A stretch of DNA of 64,000 nt, from positions 124,001-188,000 of the forward strand of contig CAXXDW010000004.1 of assembly GCA_963665575.2 (NCBI GenBank). Reading direction: 5' to 3'. A program made the position numbers and the translations under genes. The DNA is from Rariloculus sp963665575. Its GTDB lineage: Bacteria; Pseudomonadota; Gammaproteobacteria; Steroidobacterales; Rariloculaceae. The notes under the pieces were generated by a model. The model was not told the origin of the DNA, searched no databases, and was given only the letters and a program-made list of their open reading frames with translations. Positions 26,113 to 34,973 of this stretch are shown here, piece by piece. Positions within the stretch are counted from its first letter, which is position 1, and each line of letters starts with the position of its first letter.

Positions 26113-27969
26113 TCAGAACGATCGGCCGGAGAGTCCCGGGTAATCTCCGGGATACTTGTACACGCGGTACTTTCGCCCGTTCTCCGGAACCACGTAATCG
26201 AGCACACGTTCGCCCGCGGGCGTGACTTCGATGATCTGCTTGTTGTGCCCGTTGACGAAGATCGTGTTGCCGTTCGCCAGGCGGTCCCAGCCGCTCATGA
26301 ACGGCGAGAAGTAGTCTTCATCGGCATCCAGGTTCCACGACCAGACAAGTTCGGGTTCGCGGCCGCTGTCGTAACTCCCGTCGGCGCGCACGGGCAAGCG
26401 AAGTTCCAGCAGGTCGGTGTAGGAATTCTCGAAGTCCATGCCGAGTTCGGGATCGAACGTGCCGTCGAGACTGCGATTCGTGCCGTTGTTGTAGACCAGG
26501 AGATTCCCCTCGCCCGGCAGACCTTCGCTAATCCAGCGAGCGTCGTGCTGCCAGTAAAGCGTTGCCTCATCGAGCGTTCCACTCCTGGTTGTGAGCGGAT
26601 TGCCCCAACGGTAGATCAGGTCGCCGCCACGACCGTAGCGCCCCCCGCTGTCCCCGGCAGCTTCGGCCGCCGTCGTGCTGTGATCGATGAACCACAACTC
26701 ACCGTACGTCGCTGAGCTCAGCACGATCTGATCCAGCTCCGCGTTGTAGTCGACGCTGTTGACGTGGTTCATCTGCCCGCCGACGAACAACACATAGCCC
26801 GCCCTGAGATAGTTGATATCGATCTTGCCGAGCGCCGATTCAACATCGCCGTAGTTGGCACGGTCGGGGAAATTGTCCTGGACAAGATGATCCCAGCTAT
26901 TCCACTGCCAGACGATTTCGGTGGATCCGTCGTCGAGATCGGGCTGCAGTTCGACCACCTTGTCGAGCCAGATCGTTTCGGCATCCGCCGGAAACACGCC
27001 GTCCCAGCCCATTGCGCGAACTTCTTCGGGACTGAACGCCGTATAGGCAATCGCCAGGATGTTGCCGTTCGGCATGTAGTCGACATCGTGGTGGAGCACG
27101 TGCCTTCCGGGCACGTCCATTTCATATTCCCACACGATGTTGCTGTCCCAGTCGAGAAGTTGAACGGTGCCCGCGGCTCCGACCGGATAATGCTCGCCGT
27201 GCATCCAATCGTGCGATGAAACGGTGCGCAGCAGGAGTCCGTTCTCGAGAAAATAGGCTACGGCGCCTTCAGGCTGATAGGGCGCGGGTTCCCATCGGTG
27301 CACCATTTCGCCGTTCATGTCCGTCAGATAGATTCGATTGGCATTCTGCCCGCCGAACGCGGCGTCGTGCACAAGCGTGTAGCCCTCATATGCGCGGTCA
27401 TCGCTACCCGGCAGGATGTCTCCGACGATTTCGGCCTCATAGCCGTTCATGCGTCGCATCATGTCCATGTTTGCGAAATTTGCGGCGCCAGGACCACCGC
27501 CGCCCGCTGCACCGCCGGGAGGCGAACCACCGGGAGGCGGCCCATCGTCGCCTGGCGGCGGTGCCCCGGGGGGACCCGGCGGATTCAACTCTTCGCGACT
27601 CAGAATCCAGTCGCCGTCGCGGTCAAGGCGCGCGAGCGCGCGGCTCGCCCGGGCAAGCTCGTCGGCCGACACGCTCAGGTCGCCGTTCTCGTCAAGTGCG
27701 CGAATGACGTACTGCTGCCGAATCATCCCCCGAACCGGCGCCGGACCGCCCATTTCTTCAAGGCTCAACGCGCCGTCGCTGTCGCTGTCGAGGCTCAGCA
27801 AGCGTTGCGTCGCTTCCTGGACTTCGTCGGTCGACAACGATTGGTCATTGTCCGCATCGAGCGTGCGCATGACGGTTTGCAGCCGCTCGAACCCCGGAGG
27901 CTGGGCAACAGCCGAGCTCGGAGGTATCAGGAAAAAAACCATGGCTGCCGCCGTGAGATTCTTGTTCAT
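26113..27969 (-). CDS. EF-hand/arylsulfotransferase-like (ASST) secreted protein
   Basis: The protein has 618 residues: signal peptide (1-22); four EF-hand loops at about 35-135 (DADNDQSLSTDE, DSDSDGALSLEE, DENGDLSVSADE and DRDGDWILSREE); a Pro/Gly-rich linker (~138-165); and an arylsulfotransferase-type six-bladed propeller (~190-600) with HVLHHDVDYMPNGNILAIAY, a GQMNHVNSVDYNAELDQIVL blade and a final GNTIFVNGHNKQIIEV. Family ASST enzymes move sulfate between phenols in the periplasm. Whether this one does is open. It is expressed leftward from the shared divergent element at 28106-28144. Confidence 0.8.
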   Translation of the reverse strand: MNKNLTAAAMVFFLIPPSSAVAQPPGFERLQTVMRTLDADNDQSLSTDEVQEATQRLLSLDSDSDGALSLEEMGGPAPVRGMIRQQYVIRALDENGDLSVSADELARASRALARLDRDGDWILSREELNPPGPPGAPPPGDDGPPPGGSPPGGAAGGGGPGAANFANMDMMRRMNGYEAEIVGDILPGSDDRAYEGYTLVHDAAFGGQNANRIYLTDMNGEMVHRWEPAPYQPEGAVAYFLENGLLLRTVSSHDWMHGEHYPVGAAGTVQLLDWDSNIVWEYEMDVPGRHVLHHDVDYMPNGNILAIAYTAFSPEEVRAMGWDGVFPADAETIWLDKVVELQPDLDDGSTEIVWQWNSWDHLVQDNFPDRANYGDVESALGKIDINYLRAGYVLFVGGQMNHVNSVDYNAELDQIVLSSATYGELWFIDHSTTAAEAAGDSGGRYGRGGDLIYRWGNPLTTRSGTLDEATLYWQHDARWISEGLPGEGNLLVYNNGTNRSLDGTFDPELGMDFENSYTDLLELRLPVRADGSYDSGREPELVWSWNLDADEDYFSPFMSGWDRLANGNTIFVNGHNKQIIEVTPAGERVLDYVVPENGRKYRVYKYPGDYPGLSGRSF

Positions 27970-28105
27970 GCAGGCCTCGTCCCCAAAGTCGGTAGTTGGA
28001 TTACGGCTAACGGCGGATACCCGAAAGTTCTCGCTGGACGCCCGTCGTCGCTCCTGAGCGGCGCGATCAGTGCTTCCATGACCTGTGCTCTCCGCCTGGG
28101 GCAGC

Positions 28106-28144
28106 AGTATACAATTTGACAGGCGTCAAGTTAAGCACTAGATT
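28106..28144. promoter_or_regulatory. bidirectional promoter/operator element, copy A
   Basis: Rightward: TTGACA (28116-28121), 17-bp spacer, TAGATT (28139-28144). Leftward: TTAACT (complement of 28129-28134), 17-bp spacer, TATACT (complement of 28106-28111). The perfect palindrome TTGAC-AGGC-GTCAA (28116-28129) lies between and overlaps both. The same arrangement, with identical internal distances, recurs at 39017 and 44393. It serves the EF-hand/ASST gene leftward and the DUF1592 gene rightward. I infer that the TetR-family protein at 46.8-47.4 kb binds the palindrome. Confidence 0.75.
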
Positions 28145-28203
28145 GGACCGTTGACATCTCCCCCGCTCACCGGAGCGCAAACACTCAGGAGGAGGTGCAA
28201 GCT

Positions 28204-30615
28204 GTGCGCCGGCCAACAATCACATTCGCTGCACTCTGGCTTGCGGTAGTGCCCGCCAGCGATGCACAGGACCGTTTCAGCCACGACGCCGAAGGCTATC
28301 GGTCGCTCGTCAACCGCTATTGCCTGGACTGCCATAACTCGGCCGAAGCAACGGCCGGCCTGCAACTGGAGACGCGCGACATCGGCAATCTCGGCGCGGA
28401 GGCCGAGCTCTGGGAAACGGTGGTCATGAAGCTGCGCGGCTCAATGATGCCGCCGGTGGGTGAACCGCGACCCGACGACGAGACCTACACGGAGTTTCGC
28501 GAATGGCTCGAGGACGAGCTCGACGCCGCGGCCGCACGCAACCCGAATCCCGGCCGTCCCGGTCTGTACCGGCTCAACCGCACGGAGTACGCGACCGCAA
28601 TCCGGGATCTGCTGAACCTCGGGATAGACGTCGAAGCACTGCTCGCACCCGATGACTCGGTCTACGGCTTCGACAATATCGCCGATGTGCTCGGCGTGTC
28701 GCCGACCCTCCTCGAAGGCTACCTGGCCGCCGCTGACCGCATCAGCGCCATGGCCGTCGGCGATCCGGAGTTTCCGCCGGAGGAGCAGCGCTATCAGGTC
28801 AGTCAGCGCTATTCGCAGGATGAGCATATCGAGGGCCTGCCCTGGGGAACGCGCGGCGGTATCCGCATCGAGCACAATTTCCCGCTCGATGGCGTTTACG
28901 ACATCGACACGGAATTCCTGACCAACTCGGTGCTGGGTATTCGCGGCCTGCAGTTCCCGCATCAATACGAGATTGCCGTTGACGGACAACGCGTCAAGCT
29001 CGTCACGATCGGCGGCCACGCCGATTACATGGAGATGATGGAGAACACCGAGGCATCGCAGCGAACGCTCGCTGCCCGCACGCAACTGCGACTCCGGCTC
29101 ACCGCAGGCATTCATGCGATTACCGCCACATTCATCGAGAAAACAGGCGCGATCGACGTATCTCAGCTACAACCGTTCGAGATGGACACGTTCGACCCCG
29201 TCTATCTCGGTGGCATTCCGGCTCTGGCAAGCCTGACGATCAGGGGCCCGTTCAACGGCTCTGCGCCGGCCGGCGAGACGCCGAGCCGCAAGGCGATATT
29301 CACCTGTCGGCCTCAGAGCACGGACGACGAAGTCTTTTGCGCCGAGCGTATTCTTTCGCGCATTGCAGAACGTGCTTTCCGGCGTCCGATTTCCGAAACC
29401 GACGTCGATGAGCTCCTCCAGTTCTTCGAACTCGGCCGCGAGCAAAAGGGAACGTTCGACGGCGGGATACAGACGGGTCTGCGACGAATTCTCGCCAGTC
29501 CGGAATTTACATTTCGCTTCGAACTTGATCCGGAGGGCGCAGAGGAAGGAGATACATTCGAAGTCAGCGACCTCGAGCTTGCATCGCGACTGTCGTTTTT
29601 CCTTTGGAGCACGATCCCGGACGATGAGCTCGTAGAACTGGCGGCCGCCGGTCGGCTCAGCGACCCCGATGTGCTCGAGCAACAGGTCAGACGCATGCTG
29701 GCTGACCCGAAGTCACGTGCCGTTGTTGACAACTTCGCGGGCCAGTGGCTTCAGCTTCGCAACCTCGCGAGTGTCGAACCCGACCTGCTGGCTTTTCCGG
29801 ATTTCGATGACAATCTCCGCGAGGGCTTCCGCGCGGAAACCTCGCTGTTCTTCGAGAGCATCCTGCGAGAGGATCGCAGCGTCGTCGATCTGCTGACAGC
29901 CGATTACACCTATCTGAACGAGCGCCTGGCCCGTCACTACGGAATCGGCGGTGTCCACGGCAGCGACTTCCGGCGCGTCGAACTCGACAATGAAGTGCGC
30001 CATGGTCTGCTTGGTCAGGGCAGCATTCTGACCGTTACTTCGTTCTCGCACCGCACGTCGCCGGTCGTGCGCGGCTCCTGGGTACTCGAAAACCTGCTGG
30101 GTACGCCGACGCCGGATCCGCCCGACGACGTACCTGCACTGGAGGAAACCGATCCGGAGTCGCTCGATGCACAGCCGTTGCGGGTCCGCCTGCAGCGCCA
30201 CCGCGACAATCCGAGCTGCGCAGGCTGCCACAACATAATGGATCCAATCGGCTTTGCGATGGAACAGTTCGACGCCATTGGCCGCTTCCGTGCCCGCGAT
30301 GCGCGCGGCAATCCGATTGACGCATCCGGTCAGCTTGCGAACGGGCGACCGATCGACGGCATTGCGGGACTGCGCGAAGCACTCGTGGAGGAGCCGGAAT
30401 CTTTCGTCCATACATTTGCCGAGAAGATGCTGACGTACGCCATCGGCCGTGGTCTTGAGTACTACGACATGCCGACGGTGCGGGCGATTGTGGACAATGC
30501 GGCGGACGAGGATTACCGCTTTTCGGCGATCGTGCTTGAAATCGTCAATTCTGCGCCGTTTCGGATGAAGGTTGCAGAGGGAAGCAGCGAATTGACAGCC
30601 GCCACAGTGGAGTGA
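28204..30615 (+). CDS. DUF1592/DUF1588/DUF1585-type cytochrome c domain protein
   Basis: The 803-residue protein starts at GTG 28204, ~9 bp after an AGGAGGAGG ribosome site (GTG 28195 is too close). A signal peptide (1-~22) is followed by a cytochrome-like segment with CLDCH at 40-44. The planctomycete-type modules then run in order: DUF1587 (YRLNRTEYATAIRDLLNL), DUF1595/1592 (AERAFRRPISETDVDELL, FFLWSTIPDDELVELA), DUF1588 (LLTADYTYLNERLARHYG, SFSHRTSPVVRGSWVLENLL, CAGCHNIMDPIGFAMEQFD) and DUF1585 (FAEKMLTYAIGRGLEYYD). Function is unknown; it pairs with DUF1552, the next gene, in many genomes. It is driven by element A. Confidence 0.88.
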   Translation: MRRPTITFAALWLAVVPASDAQDRFSHDAEGYRSLVNRYCLDCHNSAEATAGLQLETRDIGNLGAEAELWETVVMKLRGSMMPPVGEPRPDDETYTEFREWLEDELDAAAARNPNPGRPGLYRLNRTEYATAIRDLLNLGIDVEALLAPDDSVYGFDNIADVLGVSPTLLEGYLAAADRISAMAVGDPEFPPEEQRYQVSQRYSQDEHIEGLPWGTRGGIRIEHNFPLDGVYDIDTEFLTNSVLGIRGLQFPHQYEIAVDGQRVKLVTIGGHADYMEMMENTEASQRTLAARTQLRLRLTAGIHAITATFIEKTGAIDVSQLQPFEMDTFDPVYLGGIPALASLTIRGPFNGSAPAGETPSRKAIFTCRPQSTDDEVFCAERILSRIAERAFRRPISETDVDELLQFFELGREQKGTFDGGIQTGLRRILASPEFTFRFELDPEGAEEGDTFEVSDLELASRLSFFLWSTIPDDELVELAAAGRLSDPDVLEQQVRRMLADPKSRAVVDNFAGQWLQLRNLASVEPDLLAFPDFDDNLREGFRAETSLFFESILREDRSVVDLLTADYTYLNERLARHYGIGGVHGSDFRRVELDNEVRHGLLGQGSILTVTSFSHRTSPVVRGSWVLENLLGTPTPDPPDDVPALEETDPESLDAQPLRVRLQRHRDNPSCAGCHNIMDPIGFAMEQFDAIGRFRARDARGNPIDASGQLANGRPIDGIAGLREALVEEPESFVHTFAEKMLTYAIGRGLEYYDMPTVRAIVDNAADEDYRFSAIVLEIVNSAPFRMKVAEGSSELTAATVE

Positions 30616-30672
30616 ACGTCAGGTTTCGTACACCGTGAACTTGCAGTTTATCGACGGTTTGATGTACTGTAT

Positions 30673-30686
30673 TTGACAAGTGTCAA
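30673..30686. promoter_or_regulatory. operator palindrome TTGAC-N4-GTCAA, copy B
   Basis: TTGACAAGTGTCAA is a perfect inverted repeat centred in the 110-bp gap between the DUF1592 and DUF1552 genes, 39 bp before the DUF1552 ATG. An extra TTGAC half-site follows at 30693-30697. Unlike copies A, C and D, the flanking -10 elements are not conserved. It may let the same regulator control the second gene separately. Confidence 0.6.
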
Positions 30687-30725
30687 GGCCGTTTGACACG
30701 ATCTGGCATCGAGGAGTGTAAGCCC

Positions 30726-32060
30726 ATGAATATTTTCAAGAAATCCTTGCCGCGCCGAACGTTCCTGCGGGGTGCCGGCGCATCGGTGGCGGTGCCGTTT
30801 GTCAGTGCCATGGTCCCGTCGCTGACCGCACTCGCCCAGACGGTGGCAACGCGGCCGAAGCGCGCAGGTTTCATATACGTGCCGCACGGCATGATCATGA
30901 CCGAGTCCGTCGACTACTGGACGCCCACGACCGTCGGCGAGGATTTCGAATTTACGTCGACGCTCAAGCCGCTCGAGCGCTATCGCGATCAGTTGACGGT
31001 CGTCAGCAATCTGATGGGCGCTGACGGCGTCGGTCAGCACACCGGCGCGCCGGCGGCCTGGCTGACGGATACCTATCCGAAGAAGACGCAGGGCGCCGAT
31101 ATCGAGGCCGGTACTTCGATCGATCAGATCATCGCCAGACAGATCGGCCAGGATACCGTGTTCCCTTCGATGCAGCTTGCGATCGAAGATGTCAGCAGTC
31201 TCGTCGGCACCTGCGACGCGGGCTATGCGTGTTCGTATCTCAATACGGTTTCCTACGCTTCGCCGACCGAACCGCTACCGAATCAGGTCAATCCTCGTAC
31301 GATTTTCGAGCGAATGTTCGGTGGCACGGGCACGGCCGAACAGCGTCGCGCACGCATGCGTCAGAACCGCAGCATTCTCGATTCGATATACGAGGAATCG
31401 GAGCGCCTCGGCAAATCGCTCGGTTCGCCGGACCGCGCACGCATTGGCAACTACCTGGACAACATTCGCGAGGTCGAGCGCCGTATCGAACGTGCCGAAG
31501 CGCGCACCGATGAGCTGTCAGCCACGGCGCCGGATTCGCCGGTCGGCGTCCCGCAGTCGTTCGAGGAACATGTCGGCATCATGTTCGATCTGCTGCACGT
31601 GGCTTATCAGGCCGACATCTCGCGAGTGTTCTCGTTCATGATGGCCCGCGATCTCAGTGGACTGAGTTACCCGCAGATCGGGGTACCCGAGCCGCACCAT
31701 TCGATTTCGCACCATCAGAACTCGGCCGAGACGATGGAGAAGCACCACAAGGTAAACATCTATCACATCGGCCTGTTCGCCGAGTTCGTCGACAAGCTTG
31801 CGAATACGCCGGACGGCGACGGCAGCCTGCTCGATCATTCGCTGCTCATGTACGGCAGTGGCATGAGCAACGGCAACGAGCATATCAAGCTGCGACTGCC
31901 GACAGCGCTCGTCAGCGGTTTCGTTCGCGGAAATCGGCATATTCAGCCGCCCGACTACACGCAACCGATCGGCGACCTGCACATCGATATCGCGAAGCAA
32001 ATGGGCATCGAGCTGGACAGCTTCGGTCGCAGCAACGGCAGCACTGTCGGTCTCGGCTAA
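30726..32060 (+). CDS. DUF1552 Tat-exported protein
   Basis: The 444-residue protein starts at ATG 30726; an in-frame ATG at 30693 is less likely, since it would begin just after the operator. The Tat signal is LPRRTFLRGAG. The DUF1552 body shows RAGFIYVPHGMIM, STLKPLERYRDQLTVVSNL, GTSIDQIIARQIG, RSILDSIYEESERL, LDNIREVERRIERAE and LDHSLLMYGSGMSNGNEH. The fold resembles alkaline-phosphatase-like/sulfatase relatives; no enzyme activity is established. It is the usual partner of DUF1592 proteins, which it follows here at 110 bp. Confidence 0.88.
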   Translation: MNIFKKSLPRRTFLRGAGASVAVPFVSAMVPSLTALAQTVATRPKRAGFIYVPHGMIMTESVDYWTPTTVGEDFEFTSTLKPLERYRDQLTVVSNLMGADGVGQHTGAPAAWLTDTYPKKTQGADIEAGTSIDQIIARQIGQDTVFPSMQLAIEDVSSLVGTCDAGYACSYLNTVSYASPTEPLPNQVNPRTIFERMFGGTGTAEQRRARMRQNRSILDSIYEESERLGKSLGSPDRARIGNYLDNIREVERRIERAEARTDELSATAPDSPVGVPQSFEEHVGIMFDLLHVAYQADISRVFSFMMARDLSGLSYPQIGVPEPHHSISHHQNSAETMEKHHKVNIYHIGLFAEFVDKLANTPDGDGSLLDHSLLMYGSGMSNGNEHIKLRLPTALVSGFVRGNRHIQPPDYTQPIGDLHIDIAKQMGIELDSFGRSNGSTVGLG

Positions 32061-32097
32061 GCCGCTCGGCAGAAATCATATGTCCGACTGAACTGCG

Positions 32098-32119
32098 GTG
32101 GCGGCCATTTGGCCGCCAC
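32098..32119. terminator. strong hairpin between DUF1552 and ankyrin genes
   Basis: GTGGCGGCC (32098-32106) and GGCCGCCAC (32111-32119) form a perfect 9-bp stem with an ATTT loop. It lies 37 bp after the DUF1552 stop and 20 bp before the next ATG. No T-run follows, so it is either a Rho-independent terminator lacking its tail, an mRNA-stabilising intercistronic stem-loop, or a partial attenuator. Confidence 0.5.
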
Positions 32120-32139
32120 TGTCGTCTGGGAGTAGAAAA

Positions 32140-33813
32140 ATGTATTCGAGCAGTCACGGGACAGGCATCCGATTCGCCTTCGTCGCAGTCATTGCTACCG
32201 GGCTCATTGCCGGATGCAGCGGCGGCGATTCTCCGGAACCACAGACACAATTCGATCCGAATGCCATTGTTGATCTGACCGACGGGTCCGGGGGCATTTC
32301 GCTGCTCGCCGCGGTGCGTGGCGGACGAATCGAGACGGTGCGCGAAGCATTGGCGAGCGGGGCCGACGTCAATGCCGAATCGCCGGACGGTACGACGCCG
32401 CTCATCGAAGCAGCGGGCGCCCGGCGCGGGGAAATCGTCGAGCTGCTGCTCGAATCAGGTGCAGCAGTTGATCCGGTCAATCGCTATGGCATGACTGCAC
32501 TGCACCTGGCTGCTCGCGGTGCGGATGCGCGCGCGGTCACGGCCTTGTTGTCGGCAGGCGCCGATCCTGCGATCGCGTTGCCGGAAGGCGAAACCGTGCT
32601 GATGGCTGCCGCCAAGAGCGGTAATCCTGAAGTTGTGGCAGCACTGCTCGATGCCGAGTCGGCGACCCGAGGCGGTAATTACGGTAGCGGTGCCATCGTG
32701 CTCAACACGGTGGACCCGAATGCGAAAGAAAACTGGTTTGGACAGACGGCACTGATGCTCGCTGCCGCGGGGAACCATACCCGGGCAATGCAGCTTCTGA
32801 TCGACGCCGGTGCGGAATTAAATGCCGAGTCAGCACGGATTGATGCGCCCGAGATCGAACCCGACCGGCGCCAGGGCGGTTTCGTCTATGCGCAGATCCC
32901 CGAAGGACGCCTGACCGCGCTGCATTTCGCCGCGCGCGAAGGTCACATCGAAGCCACACAAACACTGATTGACGCGGGCGCCAATCTAGATGCGCAGGAC
33001 AACTACAAAACGACGCCGGTGGTCATGGCTGTCTTGAATGGCCACCTGGGTGTTGCCGCCACGCTGCTCAACGCCGGCGCCGACCCGAACGTTCAGGATC
33101 GGTACGGGCGAACGGCGCTGTTTACCGCGACGGATCTGAACACGATGGACGTCAATCCGCGGCCCGCCCCGGCAATTACCGGCGACTACGGTCCGCTCGA
33201 CATTGTTCGTCTCGCACTCGAGCACGGCGCCGATGTCGATCTGCCGCTGACGAAAGAGGGCTTGCCGGCGTGGCTTGCCCAGGGCGCAGGGCATAATCCG
33301 ATGCTGTTCGATGGTGCGACAGCCTTTTTCCGTGCCGCGATGTCCGCTGATCTGGAGATCATGAACATGCTGCTCGAAGCCGGCGCCGATCCGCACGTCA
33401 TGACCGCAGAGCAGCCCTGTCGTGGCCCGGAACCCGATGCCTGTGAAGAGCTATTGACGTATCTTGGGCCGCCGGGACTGGTCACACCGTTCATGGCCGC
33501 AGCGGGGGTCGGCTGGCGGCTCGGCGTCAGTCGAGGTCGCGAATCCGATGCCGTTGAGGCACTGCAGATCCTGCTTGACCTCGGTGCCGACATCACTCAG
33601 GCAGGTCAGCATGGCAATACGGCGCTGCACGGTGCCGCAGAGCGACAGTCACCTGCAATCATCGAGTTTCTGGTCGCCAATGGCGCTGATCTCAATGCGC
33701 AGAACGAAAAGGGTTGGACGCCGCTCGACATTGCGCTCGGACAGCCCGATTTCAGAATCCCGGAAAACCAGGAAGTCGCCGCATTGCTCAGGCGGCTGAT
33801 GGAAGACGGTTAG
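32140..33813 (+). CDS. ankyrin-repeat lipoprotein
   Basis: The 557-residue protein starts at ATG 32140 with GGGAG 7 bp ahead. The lipobox LIAGC (Cys ~27) ends a signal peptide, so it is a lipid-anchored periplasmic or outer-membrane protein. About ten ankyrin repeats follow: GGRIETVREALASGADVNAE, TPLIEAAGARRGEIVELLLE, MTALHLAARGADARAVTALL, TALHFAAREGHIEATQTLID, TALHGAAERQSPAIIEFLVA and others. It is presumably a protein-binding scaffold. In related gene sets ankyrin proteins sit beside DUF1592/DUF1552 genes, so a structural role in the same periplasmic assembly is plausible. Confidence 0.88.
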   Translation: MYSSSHGTGIRFAFVAVIATGLIAGCSGGDSPEPQTQFDPNAIVDLTDGSGGISLLAAVRGGRIETVREALASGADVNAESPDGTTPLIEAAGARRGEIVELLLESGAAVDPVNRYGMTALHLAARGADARAVTALLSAGADPAIALPEGETVLMAAAKSGNPEVVAALLDAESATRGGNYGSGAIVLNTVDPNAKENWFGQTALMLAAAGNHTRAMQLLIDAGAELNAESARIDAPEIEPDRRQGGFVYAQIPEGRLTALHFAAREGHIEATQTLIDAGANLDAQDNYKTTPVVMAVLNGHLGVAATLLNAGADPNVQDRYGRTALFTATDLNTMDVNPRPAPAITGDYGPLDIVRLALEHGADVDLPLTKEGLPAWLAQGAGHNPMLFDGATAFFRAAMSADLEIMNMLLEAGADPHVMTAEQPCRGPEPDACEELLTYLGPPGLVTPFMAAAGVGWRLGVSRGRESDAVEALQILLDLGADITQAGQHGNTALHGAAERQSPAIIEFLVANGADLNAQNEKGWTPLDIALGQPDFRIPENQEVAALLRRLMEDG

Positions 33814-33923
33814 CGAGAAGTCAAACGGCATCCCGTCGGGCTGCAACTCGCTGGTCCGCGACCTGCTTGAGCGGATTCCGGTCGCGCCAACGGTGCGTAA
33901 CCTGCTCTTGACGGGACATTGAT

Positions 33924-34943
33924 GTGAAGACCAGCTCGGTTCTGGCGTGCGCAGCGTGCCTGACGTTATGTGCGGCGCCCGCCGCAGGGCATCACTCCTT
34001 CGCTCCGCACTACGATCCGGACAATATCGTGACCGTCACGGGCACGGTGACCGAATTTCAGTTCCGCAATCCACACTCGTTCGTGTTGATCGAGGTGGCG
34101 AATGCCGCCGGTGAAACCGACGTGTGGACCTGTGAAACGAATTCCGCAGGGGTGTTGCGGCGTCAGGGACTGTCTCCGGAGATGCTCACGCCGGGTGAGA
34201 ACGTGAGTATTACCGGCGCAGCCGCGCGACGCGATTCAACCGGTTGCAGGGTCTATACGGTTGTCAAAGCCGATGGCAGTCGCTTGCAGTTGTTCGGCGG
34301 CGAGCCGTCTTCCGAGGCGGAAGTGGTTTCCGGGCCGGTCAACGAAGGCATGTTCGGCATCTGGCAGGTCATACCGGGATCCGGGACGCTTGGTACTGAC
34401 CGTCTCGCGAATCAACATACCGGACCGAATGTGTTTGAAGGGCAACTGACGCCAGCCGGCCGCGCGGCAACGGCTCAGTACGACCAGATTACCGATGATC
34501 CCGCGCTGACTTGCACGCCGGCAAGCCCGTGGCGGGTCTTGGATGATCCAGGATCACTGGTGCGTATCGAGAGGCTGAACGGCCGGATCGTGATTCGGCA
34601 CGAAGTCATGGACGCGCTCCGCGAAGTCCGTCTGGATCAGGATGCACATCCGGCTGATGTCACCCCTGCCCCGCTTGGGCACTCGATCGGCCGGCTCGAT
34701 GGCAATGTTCTGACCGTAGAAACGACAGCGCTTTCAACCGGCGTCTTTATTCCCCATCCTGGCATCGTGATGAGTGCAGATGCCCGGCTCACCGAACAGA
34801 TTCGCTTCGATTCAGAAACACGACGGCTGCACGTGAACTGGCAACTCGATGACCCGGAGTTCTACGCGTCCCCGCTGGTTGGCGAATTCACGTTCGAGGG
34901 CTCGGATCTCGAATTGCAGCGCTATGACTGCGTACCGGATTGA
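33924..34943 (+). CDS. secreted DUF6152-like protein
   Basis: The 339-residue protein starts at GTG 33924. A signal peptide ends at about AAG-HHSF. The N-terminal ~120 residues fit the DUF6152 pattern: HHSFAPHYDPDNIVTVTGTV, FQFRNPHSFVLIEV and VWTCETNSAGVLRRQGLSPE. The rest is a C-terminal extension of unknown type with RRLHVNWQLDDPEFYASPL near the end. Function is unknown. It is co-directional with the ankyrin gene and the following SMP-30-like gene (30-bp gap). Confidence 0.75.
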   Translation: MKTSSVLACAACLTLCAAPAAGHHSFAPHYDPDNIVTVTGTVTEFQFRNPHSFVLIEVANAAGETDVWTCETNSAGVLRRQGLSPEMLTPGENVSITGAAARRDSTGCRVYTVVKADGSRLQLFGGEPSSEAEVVSGPVNEGMFGIWQVIPGSGTLGTDRLANQHTGPNVFEGQLTPAGRAATAQYDQITDDPALTCTPASPWRVLDDPGSLVRIERLNGRIVIRHEVMDALREVRLDQDAHPADVTPAPLGHSIGRLDGNVLTVETTALSTGVFIPHPGIVMSADARLTEQIRFDSETRRLHVNWQLDDPEFYASPLVGEFTFEGSDLELQRYDCVPD

Positions 34944-34973
34944 AGGCAGCATAGAGCAGAGGGAAACAAGACA

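Noticed and set aside
28116..28129. TTGAC-N4-GTCAA as nothing more than chance extension of a -35 box
   Set aside because: A -35 box explains TTGACA but not the symmetric GTCAA arm, the five occurrences in 20 kb, or the preserved ~40-bp context with promoters on both strands.
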